DNA of 42,158 nt, taken from the IMG/VR virus record IMGVR_UViG_3300033150_000759, positions 1 through 42,158 of that record. The stretch is one strand, 5' to 3'. The DNA is from a virus. The position numbers and the translations under genes were made by a program. A model generated the notes under the pieces. It did not search any database and had not been told where the DNA came from. It worked only from the letters and a program-made list of their open reading frames with translations. Position 1 is the stretch's first letter, and the number at the start of each line of letters is the position of its first letter. Below are positions 6,890 to 14,331 of the stretch, in pieces.

Positions 6890-7281
6890 AATTGAAACAA
6901 AGAGAATTTTGCCATAATTGCAGAAAACACGTTGACTTTGAATTTGAAGACGTAGTTGGTCGGCAGATTATTTATTGCCCTGTATGCGGACATGAACATT
7001 ATAGAGAATTAGATGAGACCACACTTACGCAGGTAAGAATTAATATGAAGGTTCCGACAGGAGTTGATAGAATTGTTATGTGCAAAACTCCTAAATTATA
7101 TGATATGACTGTCGGAGAAGATGTCGGTTATATGGATGAAATGGTAAAATATAAAGAAATGAAAATCATTGCAAGAGACGAAAATGGTTGTCCTATTGTT
7201 GAAGAAGAAGACCCAGAAGGAAAGAAACATGCACGTATGACAGATAGACGTTGGGGTCGTGACCCAAGACAGAGAGGTTAA
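6886..7281 (+). CDS. Zinc-ribbon protein of unknown function (131 aa)
   Basis: Two Cys pairs, FCHNCRK at about residues 8-14 and YCPVCGH at about 35-41, form a zinc ribbon typical of nucleic-acid or ribosome-associated small proteins. A beta-rich middle and an acidic, then arginine-rich tail (RMTDRRWGRDPRQRG) follow. The ribosome site is CTGGAGG. Specific role unknown. Confidence 0.65.
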   Translation: MKLKQREFCHNCRKHVDFEFEDVVGRQIIYCPVCGHEHYRELDETTLTQVRINMKVPTGVDRIVMCKTPKLYDMTVGEDVGYMDEMVKYKEMKIIARDENGCPIVEEEDPEGKKHARMTDRRWGRDPRQRG

Positions 7282-7282
7282 A

Positions 7283-7441
7283 ATGGATAGACTACAGATA
7301 GATACTGTTGTTTTTGAAAACAGAGCAGAAGCAAATAGATATTTTAGAGATTTCCCTGTTAATAGACACGCATTATATTTGCTTAAGGTTGGTAGAAATA
7401 AAGTTAAAGTCCTAAGAAGTAGATATTTTGATTTTAAATAG
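7283..7441 (+). CDS. Small hypothetical protein (52 aa)
   Basis: Begins MDRLQIDTVVFENRAEANRY. The ATG at 7283 is chosen because AGAGAGG sits 6 bases upstream; an earlier in-frame ATG at 7259 lies inside the previous gene without a site. The beta-helix-beta pattern with a basic C-terminus is unassigned. Confidence 0.6.
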   Translation: MDRLQIDTVVFENRAEANRYFRDFPVNRHALYLLKVGRNKVKVLRSRYFDFK

Positions 7442-7449
7442 GAGGTATT

Positions 7450-8106
7450 ATGATAATCAAATTTAATAAGAAACAATTATTAAAAACCTGGAAAAGTTAT
7501 GGTTTAGGTGCCTGGTGTAAGACCTGGATTAGAATGGGTATATTAGACCCTAAAGGAATTGCGACGTGGTTTATATTAATAGCTTTAGTTATAACCACAA
7601 TTCAATGGATAGGAGCAAAGAATAAACCTATTGAAATTAGCACAGACTTAGTTGCTTATGATAAAGAACTATCTATCAGATTAGACCCAAAAGAAGTTGC
7701 AAATATTGGGGCAGATTCTATTGGTATTAAAAAGCCTGCAAATTCAAGGGTACTTAGACATTGGAACTGGAGAGATGATATATTAGGAAAACCAATTAAG
7801 GTTGAAAACGTTGACCAGTTAAGAGATAAATTAAAACCATATGGATTTGAAAATAAATTTATCTTTGTTGGTGGAGTAGGTATAAGTACGAACGACGTGT
7901 CTGGAGAATCTGGCATAGGATATAGATATGCTCGGCTTTGGAAATTAAGAGCAGAAATCGTTGCTACAGAGAAAGGATTTTATCCTATTAGTGTATCTTA
8001 TAAGCCAGATTGGTTTTTTAAGAATACAAATGTTAATATAGGATTTGGTAAACAATGGGAAGAAGGTAATAATCGCTATTTCTTTGGTGGTAATGTAGAA
8101 TTTTAA
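7450..8106 (+). CDS. Membrane-anchored beta-rich protein (218 aa)
   Basis: A basic N-terminal 37 residues precede one hydrophobic helix at about 38-54 (IATWFILIALVITTIQWIG). A polar domain follows. The last 75 residues alternate aromatic and small residues in beta-strand style (YRYARLWKLRAEIVAT, NIGFGKQW, YFFGGNVEF) and end in phenylalanine. This resembles the strands of outer-membrane or barrel-like proteins, but a cytoplasmic-start anchor argues against a conventional porin. Preceded by AGGAGG. A role in the cell envelope is inferred, not shown. Confidence 0.6.
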   Translation: MIIKFNKKQLLKTWKSYGLGAWCKTWIRMGILDPKGIATWFILIALVITTIQWIGAKNKPIEISTDLVAYDKELSIRLDPKEVANIGADSIGIKKPANSRVLRHWNWRDDILGKPIKVENVDQLRDKLKPYGFENKFIFVGGVGISTNDVSGESGIGYRYARLWKLRAEIVATEKGFYPISVSYKPDWFFKNTNVNIGFGKQWEEGNNRYFFGGNVEF

Positions 8107-8116
8107 GAGGGTTAAA

Positions 8117-8278
8117 ATGACCTGTCCAAAGTGTAACAAAAAATTTGTAGTTTATATCGATAAAATTGATTTTGCCTGTATAGTTGTATGGGGCAAATGT
8201 TCAGAATGTATAAAGAAACAAGACCAGGAGGAAATAGATGAATATTATAAAGACAGTCCCAGACCCGATATTGAATGA
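8117..8278 (+). CDS. Small zinc-ribbon protein (53 aa)
   Basis: Starts [10 protein letters not shown] and has a second pair, KCSECIK, giving a CxxC...CxxC zinc ribbon in under 35 residues. AGAGGGTTAAA precedes the ATG. The last 41 bases overlap the deformylase gene in another frame. The frame remains open and sensible up to its TGA, so both are probably translated. Confidence 0.55.
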   Translation: MTCPKCNKKFVVYIDKIDFACIVVWGKCSECIKKQDQEEIDEYYKDSPRPDIE

Positions 8279-8759
8279 AGTATCCAAAGATGTTAATTTA
8301 TTATTTATCGGAAAAACAAATAAAGACCTTGTTGAGCCGATGAAAGCAGTATTAGAACAAACATCTGGGGTAGGATTATCTGCGGTACAGGTTGGGGAGT
8401 TGAAACGTGTTTTTATTATGAGAACTAAAGATAAAGAAGTTATTACTGTATATAATCCTAAGATATTAGAAAAAAGAAATTATTTTGTTTTTGCAGGAGA
8501 AGCGTGTTTGAGTATTCCAGGACAAGTAGCAAGTACAGAACGTTACAATGAAATAGTCGCTGAGTGGTATGATGAAAAGAAACAATATAAGAAAGCAACT
8601 TTAACTGGAATGGAAGCAATAATATTTCAGCATGAATATGACCATCTTGACGGTATTTTATTTACCGAAAGAAAATATAGCAAACAAAATAAAGTAGGAA
8701 GAAATGAACCATGTCCATGTGGAAGTGGGAAGAAATACAAAAAATGTTGCGGGAGATAA
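8238..8759 (+). CDS. def: Peptide deformylase with C-terminal SEC-C zinc motif
   Basis: Removes the formyl group from the initiating methionine of nascent proteins. All three deformylase motifs are present: GVGLSAVQ at 44-51, EACLS at 88-92 (bacterial enzymes usually have EGCLS) with metal ligand Cys90, and QHEYDH at 131-136 with His132, Glu133 and His136. Residues about 154-172 are a SEC-C motif, [18 protein letters not shown], the zinc finger found at the C-terminus of SecA. That tail replaces the C-terminal helix of many bacterial deformylases and could bring the enzyme to ribosomes or another partner (inference). The ribosome site is CCAGGAGG. Deformylases are known from marine phages; the SEC-C fusion is what stands out. 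Confidence 0.92.
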   Translation: MNIIKTVPDPILNEVSKDVNLLFIGKTNKDLVEPMKAVLEQTSGVGLSAVQVGELKRVFIMRTKDKEVITVYNPKILEKRNYFVFAGEACLSIPGQVASTERYNEIVAEWYDEKKQYKKATLTGMEAIIFQHEYDHLDGILFTERKYSKQNKVGRNEPCPCGSGKKYKKCCGR

Positions 8760-8760
8760 G

Positions 8761-9165
8761 ATGAAAATAAGAGCAGTAAGCAGAAGAGAAGCATTAATTA
8801 TTAAGCCAGAAGAAGGAGAAATATTAATTTCTATCTATAGCTCTGGAGATTCAAAACCAGAATTTAAAGAGACATGGAAAGATATTTTATTTCTGGAATT
8901 TGATGATATTGATGACCCGAAGTGTACTCATGGATTAAAACTATTCACCCAGGAACAAGCCAGAATTATACTTGCTTTTGTAGATATGTGTAAACCTAAT
9001 GCTATAACAGTACATTGTGACGCAGGTATTAGCAGAAGTGTTGGTGTAATGCTTGCTCTTGATTATATTTATAATAATGAGAATAGATATAATGATAAAA
9101 GATATTCATTATATAATCGTTATGTATCAAGTTTATTGTTAAAAGAAAGGTATGATACAAAATGA
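8761..9165 (+). CDS. Dual-specificity/tyrosine phosphatase-like protein (134 aa)
   Basis: Cysteine-dependent phosphatase fold with the P-loop VHCDAGISRS. Nucleophile Cys86 and Arg92 give the CX5R signature. A conserved Asp at about residues 50-53 (DDIDD) could be the general acid. The start at 8761 is preferred over an in-frame ATG at 8704 inside the deformylase gene, since GGGAGATAAG precedes it. Small phosphatases of this kind act on phosphoproteins or on RNA 5' triphosphates. With an RNA ligase nearby, an RNA-end substrate is possible but unproven. Confidence 0.75.
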   Translation: MKIRAVSRREALIIKPEEGEILISIYSSGDSKPEFKETWKDILFLEFDDIDDPKCTHGLKLFTQEQARIILAFVDMCKPNAITVHCDAGISRSVGVMLALDYIYNNENRYNDKRYSLYNRYVSSLLLKERYDTK

Positions 9166-9461
9166 AAGAAAAGACATTTAAACAACTACAAAAAGAAGCA
9201 CACCAAACTGCAAAGGAAAAAGGATTTTGGGATTCTAATAGAAATGACGGAGAAATGATTGCTCTTATGCACAGTGAATTATCAGAAGCACTGGAAGAAT
9301 TAAGACATAATAATTTATCATCTACAGGCGAGGAATTAGCTGACTGTATAATTCGTATTATGGATTTTTGCGAAGGAAGAAAAATCAACTTAGAAAATAT
9401 ATTGTTAAAAAAGATGAAGTATAATAAAACAAGACCTTATAAACACGGTAAAAAATTTTAA
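9162..9461 (+). CDS. MazG-like nucleotide pyrophosphohydrolase (99 aa)
   Basis: All-alpha NTP pyrophosphatase of the MazG/dUTPase-2 superfamily, which hydrolyses (d)NTPs or ppGpp-like nucleotides. The metal-binding pattern is visible as Glu39, Glu42 and Glu45 in HSELSEALEEL and Glu58 with Asp61 in EELADCIIRIMD. The length is typical of phage single-domain MazG proteins. Overlaps the phosphatase gene by four bases. Confidence 0.8.
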   Translation: MKEKTFKQLQKEAHQTAKEKGFWDSNRNDGEMIALMHSELSEALEELRHNNLSSTGEELADCIIRIMDFCEGRKINLENILLKKMKYNKTRPYKHGKKF

Positions 9462-9472
9462 GGAGAAATAAA

Positions 9473-10072
9473 ATGTTTAAATTTGTTAAAGTTATAGCTC
9501 AATATAAAAATTGTAGAGCATTTGCTCCAGCCTGGTATCTTTTGATTGAAAATATAGAAGACTTATTTTTATATTTTGAACAAACAAATCCAGAATTAGT
9601 AAAAACTTATCATCATATGAAAACAGAACACGGCGATTGTAGTATGGGAAGACACCCCGACACAAACCATGAGTACGCAATATATTGTACATTCTTTACA
9701 AATAATAATAATAGAAAAACTGTTATTGATGATATGTTTCATTTATCTGATACATTTTGTAGACCTAAAATAAACGCAATACTAAATGGTGAAAAAATAT
9801 TGATTAATCGAACAACAATGGGTTTTACATATTATAATAAAAAACATCACTCAATAATAGAAAAACAAAAAACCAATCAGTTTATATTTCCAAACGAAAA
9901 ATATACAGAAAAAGATATTCGTATAATTAAATGGGAAAATGGAACACATTACTATGCAAAAATTGGCAGAATTGATGTATTTATAGATGGTGAGCAAAAA
10001 TGGGACACTAAAAAAGAAGCTCAAGAAAAGGCATTAAAATTTTTAAAAGAGGAGATAACTAATTATGAGTAA
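9473..10072 (+). CDS. Hypothetical protein (199 aa)
   Basis: Mixed alpha/beta protein with a histidine-rich middle (TYHHMKTEHGDCSMGRHP) and a C-terminal region ending in a strand-rich module and a helix (KEAQEKALKFLKEEI). An AAGGAG ribosome site is present. Overlaps the RNA ligase gene by 8 bases. I do not recognise the family; the His/Cys cluster may bind a metal. Confidence 0.65.
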   Translation: MFKFVKVIAQYKNCRAFAPAWYLLIENIEDLFLYFEQTNPELVKTYHHMKTEHGDCSMGRHPDTNHEYAIYCTFFTNNNNRKTVIDDMFHLSDTFCRPKINAILNGEKILINRTTMGFTYYNKKHHSIIEKQKTNQFIFPNEKYTEKDIRIIKWENGTHYYAKIGRIDVFIDGEQKWDTKKEAQEKALKFLKEEITNYE

Positions 10073-11168
10073 ATTAATTGTTGAAGCATGTAAGATAGAA
10101 AAAGTCGAGAATCATCCTAATGCAGATAGACTTGATATTGTAACTGTAAAAGGATGGAATTGTATTGTAGGCAGAGATAATTATAAGGTAGGCGATGTAG
10201 TTATTTATTGTCCGCCCGATAGTGTTATTCCTGATGATATAATCGAGAAGTATAATCTGGAATATTTAAAGAAGAACGGACGTGTTGGAACTGTTAAACT
10301 TCGTGGTTATATTTCCCAGGGTCTTATTCTTGATATTCCGAAGGAGTTTTCCAGATACGCAAAGGTTGGCATGGACTTCGCTAAAATGCTTAAAATCACT
10401 AAATATGAGCCCCCTACACCATCTTTTCAGCAAAGTACGGGTAAAATCACTAAGAAGAAGAAAAATCCCCTATTTGACCGTTATACAGAAATTGAGAACA
10501 TTAAGAATTATAATGGGGTATTTCAGGATTGCGACGATGTAGTTATCACAGAAAAGATTCATGGAACTAATTTCCGAGCAGGTATTTTAGATATATCTCC
10601 AGGTAAAGGAATTATAGGTAAACTAAAATTCTTGTTCCAGAAATATATACTGAAACAATCTAAAGAGTTTGTTTATGGTAGTCATAATGTACAATTGGGA
10701 GCTTTTAGTCGTAGAACATTTTATAAGAAAAACGTTTATGCAGAAATTGCCAAACGTTACGATTTAGTTAATAAGCTCAATACTACAGGTGCACAAAATA
10801 TAATTATTTATGGAGAAATTTATGGAGCAGGTATTCAGAAAGGATATGAGTATGGATTAGAAGACATAGATGTAGTATTTTTTGACGTTAAAATCAATGG
10901 AAGATACATGTCTTTTGATGAATTCGAATTGTTTTGTAAGTCTCGTAATTTACCAATCGTGCCTGTACTATATGAAGGAGATTATTCTGAAGAAATAAGA
11001 CAAAAATATAGCAAAGGAAAATCTATTTTATGTCCAAAACAAAAAATAAGAGAAGGTTGTGTTATCAAATCTTTGTTCGAGGAAAATAATCCAAGAGTTG
11101 GACGAAAGATTTTAAAGAGTGTTAATGATGATTATTTATTAATAAAAGATAGAACTGACTATAAATAA
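10065..11168 (+). CDS. RNA ligase, DRB0094/Rnl5 type
   Basis: ATP-dependent RNA ligase that seals nicked RNA via an enzyme-adenylate. Residues 1-110 form the N-terminal OB-like domain of the DRB0094 family (VEACKIEKVENHPNADRLDI and VGDVVIYCPP). The adenylyltransferase domain has motif I EKIHGT with nucleophile Lys164, motif III IIIYGEIYGAG near residue 247, and a motif IV-like EGCVIKS near the C-terminus. The 367-aa length suits the family, whose member from Deinococcus seals 3'-OH RNA in duplexes. It could repair host or phage RNA cut by host defence nucleases (inference). C-ending codons are more frequent here than in neighbours. GAGGAG precedes the start. Confidence 0.88.
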   Translation: MSKLIVEACKIEKVENHPNADRLDIVTVKGWNCIVGRDNYKVGDVVIYCPPDSVIPDDIIEKYNLEYLKKNGRVGTVKLRGYISQGLILDIPKEFSRYAKVGMDFAKMLKITKYEPPTPSFQQSTGKITKKKKNPLFDRYTEIENIKNYNGVFQDCDDVVITEKIHGTNFRAGILDISPGKGIIGKLKFLFQKYILKQSKEFVYGSHNVQLGAFSRRTFYKKNVYAEIAKRYDLVNKLNTTGAQNIIIYGEIYGAGIQKGYEYGLEDIDVVFFDVKINGRYMSFDEFELFCKSRNLPIVPVLYEGDYSEEIRQKYSKGKSILCPKQKIREGCVIKSLFEENNPRVGRKILKSVNDDYLLIKDRTDYK

Positions 11169-11177
11169 GGAGCAATC

Positions 11178-11366
11178 ATGGCTCAATACAATTTTAAATT
11201 TGATGTATTTGATATGGTAATTATAAAAGCTCTTGATGTTCCTGGTAGAGTAGTTGCTATTAAAGTTGTTGGACATAATATATTTTATTCAATAGAATAT
11301 TGGTGGAAAGGCACAATACAATCAGTAGCTTTATATGAAGATGAATTATCTAAGGTGAAATCATGA
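11178..11366 (+). CDS. Small beta-rich hypothetical protein (62 aa)
   Basis: MAQYNFKFDVFDMVIIKALD followed by a PGRVVAI strand and a YEDELSKV ending. This is the layout of small SH3-like barrel proteins frequent in phages. AAGGAG lies upstream, with a four-base overlap to the next gene. Function unknown. Confidence 0.65.
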   Translation: MAQYNFKFDVFDMVIIKALDVPGRVVAIKVVGHNIFYSIEYWWKGTIQSVALYEDELSKVKS

Positions 11367-11683
11367 ACATTATTAAATTTTCACATAATTGGAATAAAAA
11401 ATTGTCACAAGAGATATTTACAACTATTCGAAAGTATGACAATAAGAAATGGAATTATTATAAAAGCCAAGAAAATAATAATTTCCATGTAATGTTAAAT
11501 AATGACCATATAAATAATGCAAAATTATTAAGTGTAGAATATTTGATATTTAATGAATTACCAAAAGCCCTTATATGTTCTGATACTGGATTAAGTTATA
11601 AAGAAGCATTAGGGGTTTTTCGTAAATTTGGAATAACTATACATGATAGAGTTTTAGTATTAACATTCAAATCTATTTATTAA
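11363..11683 (+). CDS. Hypothetical protein (106 aa)
   Basis: Starts MNIIKFSHNWNKKL and combines a helical start with later strands (VLVLTFKSIY at the end). No motif seen. Its start overlaps the stop of the preceding gene (ATGA). Confidence 0.6.
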   Translation: MNIIKFSHNWNKKLSQEIFTTIRKYDNKKWNYYKSQENNNFHVMLNNDHINNAKLLSVEYLIFNELPKALICSDTGLSYKEALGVFRKFGITIHDRVLVLTFKSIY

Positions 11684-11696
11684 TGGAGTTTTAATT

Positions 11697-11843
11697 ATGT
11701 ATAAAATTATTGTTTCTTTTAAAGACGGTAAAAAGATAGAAGATACTTTTCAAGAGTATGATAAGGCTTGTCACGCTTGTAGTGAGATGTGGAGGCGATA
11801 TACAAATATTCTTAGAGTATCAGTTGTGGAGGTTAAAAAATGA
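11697..11843 (+). CDS. Small hypothetical protein (48 aa)
   Basis: MYKIIVSFKDGKKIEDTF followed by a helix with CHAC and a final strand RVSVVEVKK, a complete beta-alpha-beta unit. A TGGAG site precedes the start. The stop overlaps the next ATG by four bases. Confidence 0.55.
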   Translation: MYKIIVSFKDGKKIEDTFQEYDKACHACSEMWRRYTNILRVSVVEVKK

Positions 11844-11959
11844 ATCTATTTGAAAAAATATTTCTATTTGGATGGACATTATTTATAATTTGGGCATGGA
11901 TTCAAACGGAGTGGGAATATGATATTAGTATAAGAGAATCTGAAGAACGATTAAATTAG
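11840..11959 (+). CDS. Tiny single-helix membrane protein (39 aa)
   Basis: Hydrophobic helix at residues 8-20 (FLFGWTLFIIWAW) with an acidic C-terminal half. GTGGAGG is found 9 bases before the ATG. It sits just upstream of the transporter gene and could be an accessory membrane peptide (inference). Confidence 0.5.
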   Translation: MNLFEKIFLFGWTLFIIWAWIQTEWEYDISIRESEERLN

Positions 11960-11980
11960 AAAAAATATTTAGGAGTTAAA

Positions 11981-13198
11981 ATGACTAAAGATAGACAAAT
12001 ACCATTCTTGACATACCTATTCTTTATATTAGTCTATGCAAATCAGGGAGTCTCAGGACTTCCCGCACCTTCTATTTATTATCTTACGAGGGAAACCTGG
12101 CATTTATCTGCTACAATGCTCGGAATAATTCCGTTCATTGCTGGATTAGCGTGGTATATAAAACCAGCATTTGGTATTTTAACTGACTATTTTCCTATTA
12201 ATAATTATCGTTCTAAATATTATTTATTAATAAATTATTGCTTAATATTAATAGCTGGTTTATATGTCATCTTTTTTGGATTTAATATATGGTCTTTGGT
12301 TATTGTTACATTTTTGATAAATATGGCAATAGCTTGTAATGATGTAGCGAATGATACTCAAATGGTTATACTCGAACAAAAGTATGATTTAAAAGGAAAA
12401 ATACAGGCTTTACAATGGACAAGTTTAGGTATAGTTGGGGTTTTAGTTTCAGTATTGGGTGCTTTTATTGCTGATAAATTACCTGAGCCGATTAATTATA
12501 AAGTAGCTTATATGCTCTTTCTTTTATTGCCAGCAGGAACATTATATTATTTGACTAAAATATATAAAGAAGAACCGATTAAAGAAAAGAAAAAAATTAG
12601 TAATTTAAAAATAGATTTTAGTAAACTTAAAGATAGGGATTTTATACTGGGAATTATATTCATTTTTTGTTTGATGTTTTCACCTTCTTTTGGAAAGGCG
12701 TTAATGATAAAATTAAGAGAAGAAATGGGAGTCGCTAAGATGTTTTTAGGTTGGGTAGATGCAGTTGGTGGTGCTCTGGGAATCGTAGGATATATTTTAT
12801 ATTATTGGAAAGCCCATAAATTTTCTATTAAAAAACTATTATATTTTGCTGTTATATTTTCAGCTATAACTAATTTATTTTATTTATGGATACCGAATCA
12901 GTGGATATTATTATTATATACTATTATGTTTAGTGCTTTTAGTGGAATAGCATTTTTAACTATTCTTGCTTTCATAGCAAAAATTGTACCACAAGGATGT
13001 GAAGGATTATTTTATGCACTGGCAACAAGTGTAAATAACTTTGCTGGCAAGCTAAGTGGCGTCTTTGGAGGCGTATTATATGATAATTTTGGATATAATG
13101 TAAATGTAATAGTTGCAACAGGTTTCACACTTGCTTGTTTATTATTTATCCCTCATTTACAAATAAAAAGTGCAAAATACTTGACAGAAGTAACATAG
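11981..13198 (+). CDS. MFS transporter of the folate-biopterin (BT1) type
   Basis: 405-residue polytopic membrane protein with about 12 hydrophobic helices and a charged central loop at roughly 200-225 (KEEPIKEKKKISNLKIDFSK). Family features include IKPAFGILTDYFPI after helix 2, ACNDVANDTQMV, and the late GLFYALATSVNNFAGKLSG segment. These match the BT1/folate-biopterin transporter branch of the major facilitator superfamily. Members carry folates, pterins or related compounds across the plasma membrane. TAGGAG precedes the start. A full-length, intact transporter is unusual in a phage. The substrate is inferred from family resemblance only. Confidence 0.75.
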   Translation: MTKDRQIPFLTYLFFILVYANQGVSGLPAPSIYYLTRETWHLSATMLGIIPFIAGLAWYIKPAFGILTDYFPINNYRSKYYLLINYCLILIAGLYVIFFGFNIWSLVIVTFLINMAIACNDVANDTQMVILEQKYDLKGKIQALQWTSLGIVGVLVSVLGAFIADKLPEPINYKVAYMLFLLLPAGTLYYLTKIYKEEPIKEKKKISNLKIDFSKLKDRDFILGIIFIFCLMFSPSFGKALMIKLREEMGVAKMFLGWVDAVGGALGIVGYILYYWKAHKFSIKKLLYFAVIFSAITNLFYLWIPNQWILLLYTIMFSAFSGIAFLTILAFIAKIVPQGCEGLFYALATSVNNFAGKLSGVFGGVLYDNFGYNVNVIVATGFTLACLLFIPHLQIKSAKYLTEVT

Positions 13199-13210
13199 AT
13201 ATGATATACT
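13181..13210 (+). promoter_or_regulatory. Consensus sigma-70 promoter with extended -10 (copy 2)
   Basis: TTGACA at 13181-13186, an 18-base spacer and TATACT at 13205-13210 preceded by TGA. The -35 lies within the last codons of the transporter gene. Predicted start is near 13217, and the first gene begins at 13251. Nearly the same sequence as the promoter at 4033, including the GTAACAT spacer. Confidence 0.85.
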
Positions 13211-13250
13211 TGTAATAGGGGAGAAATCTCAAAAGATAAAGGAGAAAAGT

Positions 13251-13427
13251 ATGGAATGTACCAAGTGCGGAAATAAAGATATTAATGAATTCGAATTAGC
13301 TTCAGACAAAGCTACCATTGGAAACCAACCTAATCAACCATTAAAGAAAAAATGTTTAAAATGCGGAGATATTAGTAATGTATCTATGCCTGAATTTTGC
13401 GAATTTGAAAGATATGAGGATGATTGA
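13251..13427 (+). CDS. Small zinc-ribbon protein (58 aa)
   Basis: MECTKCGNKDINEF with a second pair CLKCGD, a compact zinc ribbon with an acidic tail. AAAGGAG sits 6 bases before the ATG, and the gene is the first after promoter copy 2. It could be an early regulatory or RNA-polymerase-binding protein, but nothing in the sequence proves this. Confidence 0.65.
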   Translation: MECTKCGNKDINEFELASDKATIGNQPNQPLKKKCLKCGDISNVSMPEFCEFERYEDD

Positions 13428-13429
13428 TT

Positions 13430-13501
13430 ATGAAACAAGAAGTAATTTTAAAGAAAATAGAAAATTTAGGGGAAAATAAAAACAATAAAAAGAAAGGATA
13501 A
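13430..13501 (+). CDS. Very small ORF (23 aa)
   Basis: MKQEVILKKIENLGENKNNK then KKG. It begins three bases after the previous TGA and is lysine/asparagine-rich. The composition may be random in this AT-rich genome; listed because no other gene fills the gap. Confidence 0.25.
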   Translation: MKQEVILKKIENLGENKNNKKKG

Positions 13502-13505
13502 TATT

Positions 13506-13877
13506 ATGCCATATATCAAAGGAGACGACGGAAGAAGAGAAGCTCTACAAAAGGGAGAACCTGCACAGAACGCAGGAGAATTAAATTATCAGATTTTTTA
13601 TTATACTAAGTATATTGCTAAAGATGCAAAAGAACACAGAATTCGAGAGGCTATTACTAATTTTGTAAAGAATTTTATAGGAGAAAATCCTAATTATCAA
13701 AAATATAATGATATGACAGGTGCTCTTATAAGATGTGAAAGAGAAATAAAAAGACGATTGACTTCTTTTACTGCCCATGTTATAGCAAATGGAATATTAC
13801 CAGATATTCTTAATAGTTATGACGCAGAGATTAATGCTTACGAAGATACAAAAATAGAGTCTAATGGAGATGTATAA
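13506..13877 (+). CDS. Conserved phage protein of unknown function (123 aa)
   Basis: Starts MPYIKGDDGRREAL, has a central GELNY motif and ends with a (P/A)YE..KI..NGDV pattern. This arrangement recurs in many phage and prophage hypothetical proteins (I believe the family called DUF6899, from memory). Largely helical. AAAGGATAATATT precedes the ATG. Function unknown; conservation suggests a general phage role. Confidence 0.7.
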   Translation: MPYIKGDDGRREALQKGEPAQNAGELNYQIFYYTKYIAKDAKEHRIREAITNFVKNFIGENPNYQKYNDMTGALIRCEREIKRRLTSFTAHVIANGILPDILNSYDAEINAYEDTKIESNGDV

Positions 13878-14023
13878 TGAATAATCCTATATTATTAATA
13901 TTAATCTTCTTTCAAATATTGGTAGCAATTTATTATTTTATTAATCATGGATTATTTTTAGGTTTGTTATTTATTATATATGCGTTAGGAAATGTTATTA
14001 CTTTATTTTTAAAAATCCAATAG
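13877..14023 (+). CDS. Small two-helix membrane protein (48 aa)
   Basis: Almost wholly hydrophobic: helix one near residues 4-21 (PILLILIFFQILVAIYYF), helix two near 25-45 (GLFLGLLFIIYALGNVIT). Its ATG overlaps the previous TAA by one base. It could act in the cell membrane; too little sequence to assign a function. Confidence 0.6.
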   Translation: MNNPILLILIFFQILVAIYYFINHGLFLGLLFIIYALGNVITLFLKIQ

Positions 14024-14032
14024 GAGTTTGAT

Positions 14033-14311
14033 ATGAAAATAGAAGAAATGTTAAATAAAATTTTTTTAGAAACCAAAAACGGATTTGAATATGTAAAAGA
14101 AATACCTGATAAGTCTATAGATATGATACTTTGCGACTTACCTTATGGAACTACTGCTTGTAAATGGGATAGTGTTATCCCCCTTGGTTTATTATGGAAG
14201 CAATATAAAAGAATTATTAAAGATAATGGGGCTATTGTATTAACAGCAAGTCAGCCATTTACCAGTGCTTTAATAATGAGTAATCCAAAAATGTTTAGAT
14301 ATTGCTTATAA
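14033..14311 (+). pseudogene. Truncated DNA adenine methyltransferase (92 aa)
   Basis: The N-terminal half of a phage-type N6-adenine DNA methyltransferase is clear. It has [17 protein letters not shown], with DLPY replacing the usual DPPY catalytic motif, then [20 protein letters not shown] and [12 protein letters not shown]. The frame stops (TAA 14309-14311) where family members continue into a C-terminal half containing the rest of the catalytic and target-recognition region. No continuation is seen in other frames before the next gene starts 20 bases on. A deletion remnant is the best reading. It retains a ribosome site (TAGGAGT), so a short product may still be made. Confidence 0.7.
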
Positions 14312-14331
14312 AAGATTAGAGGAGTTAGATA

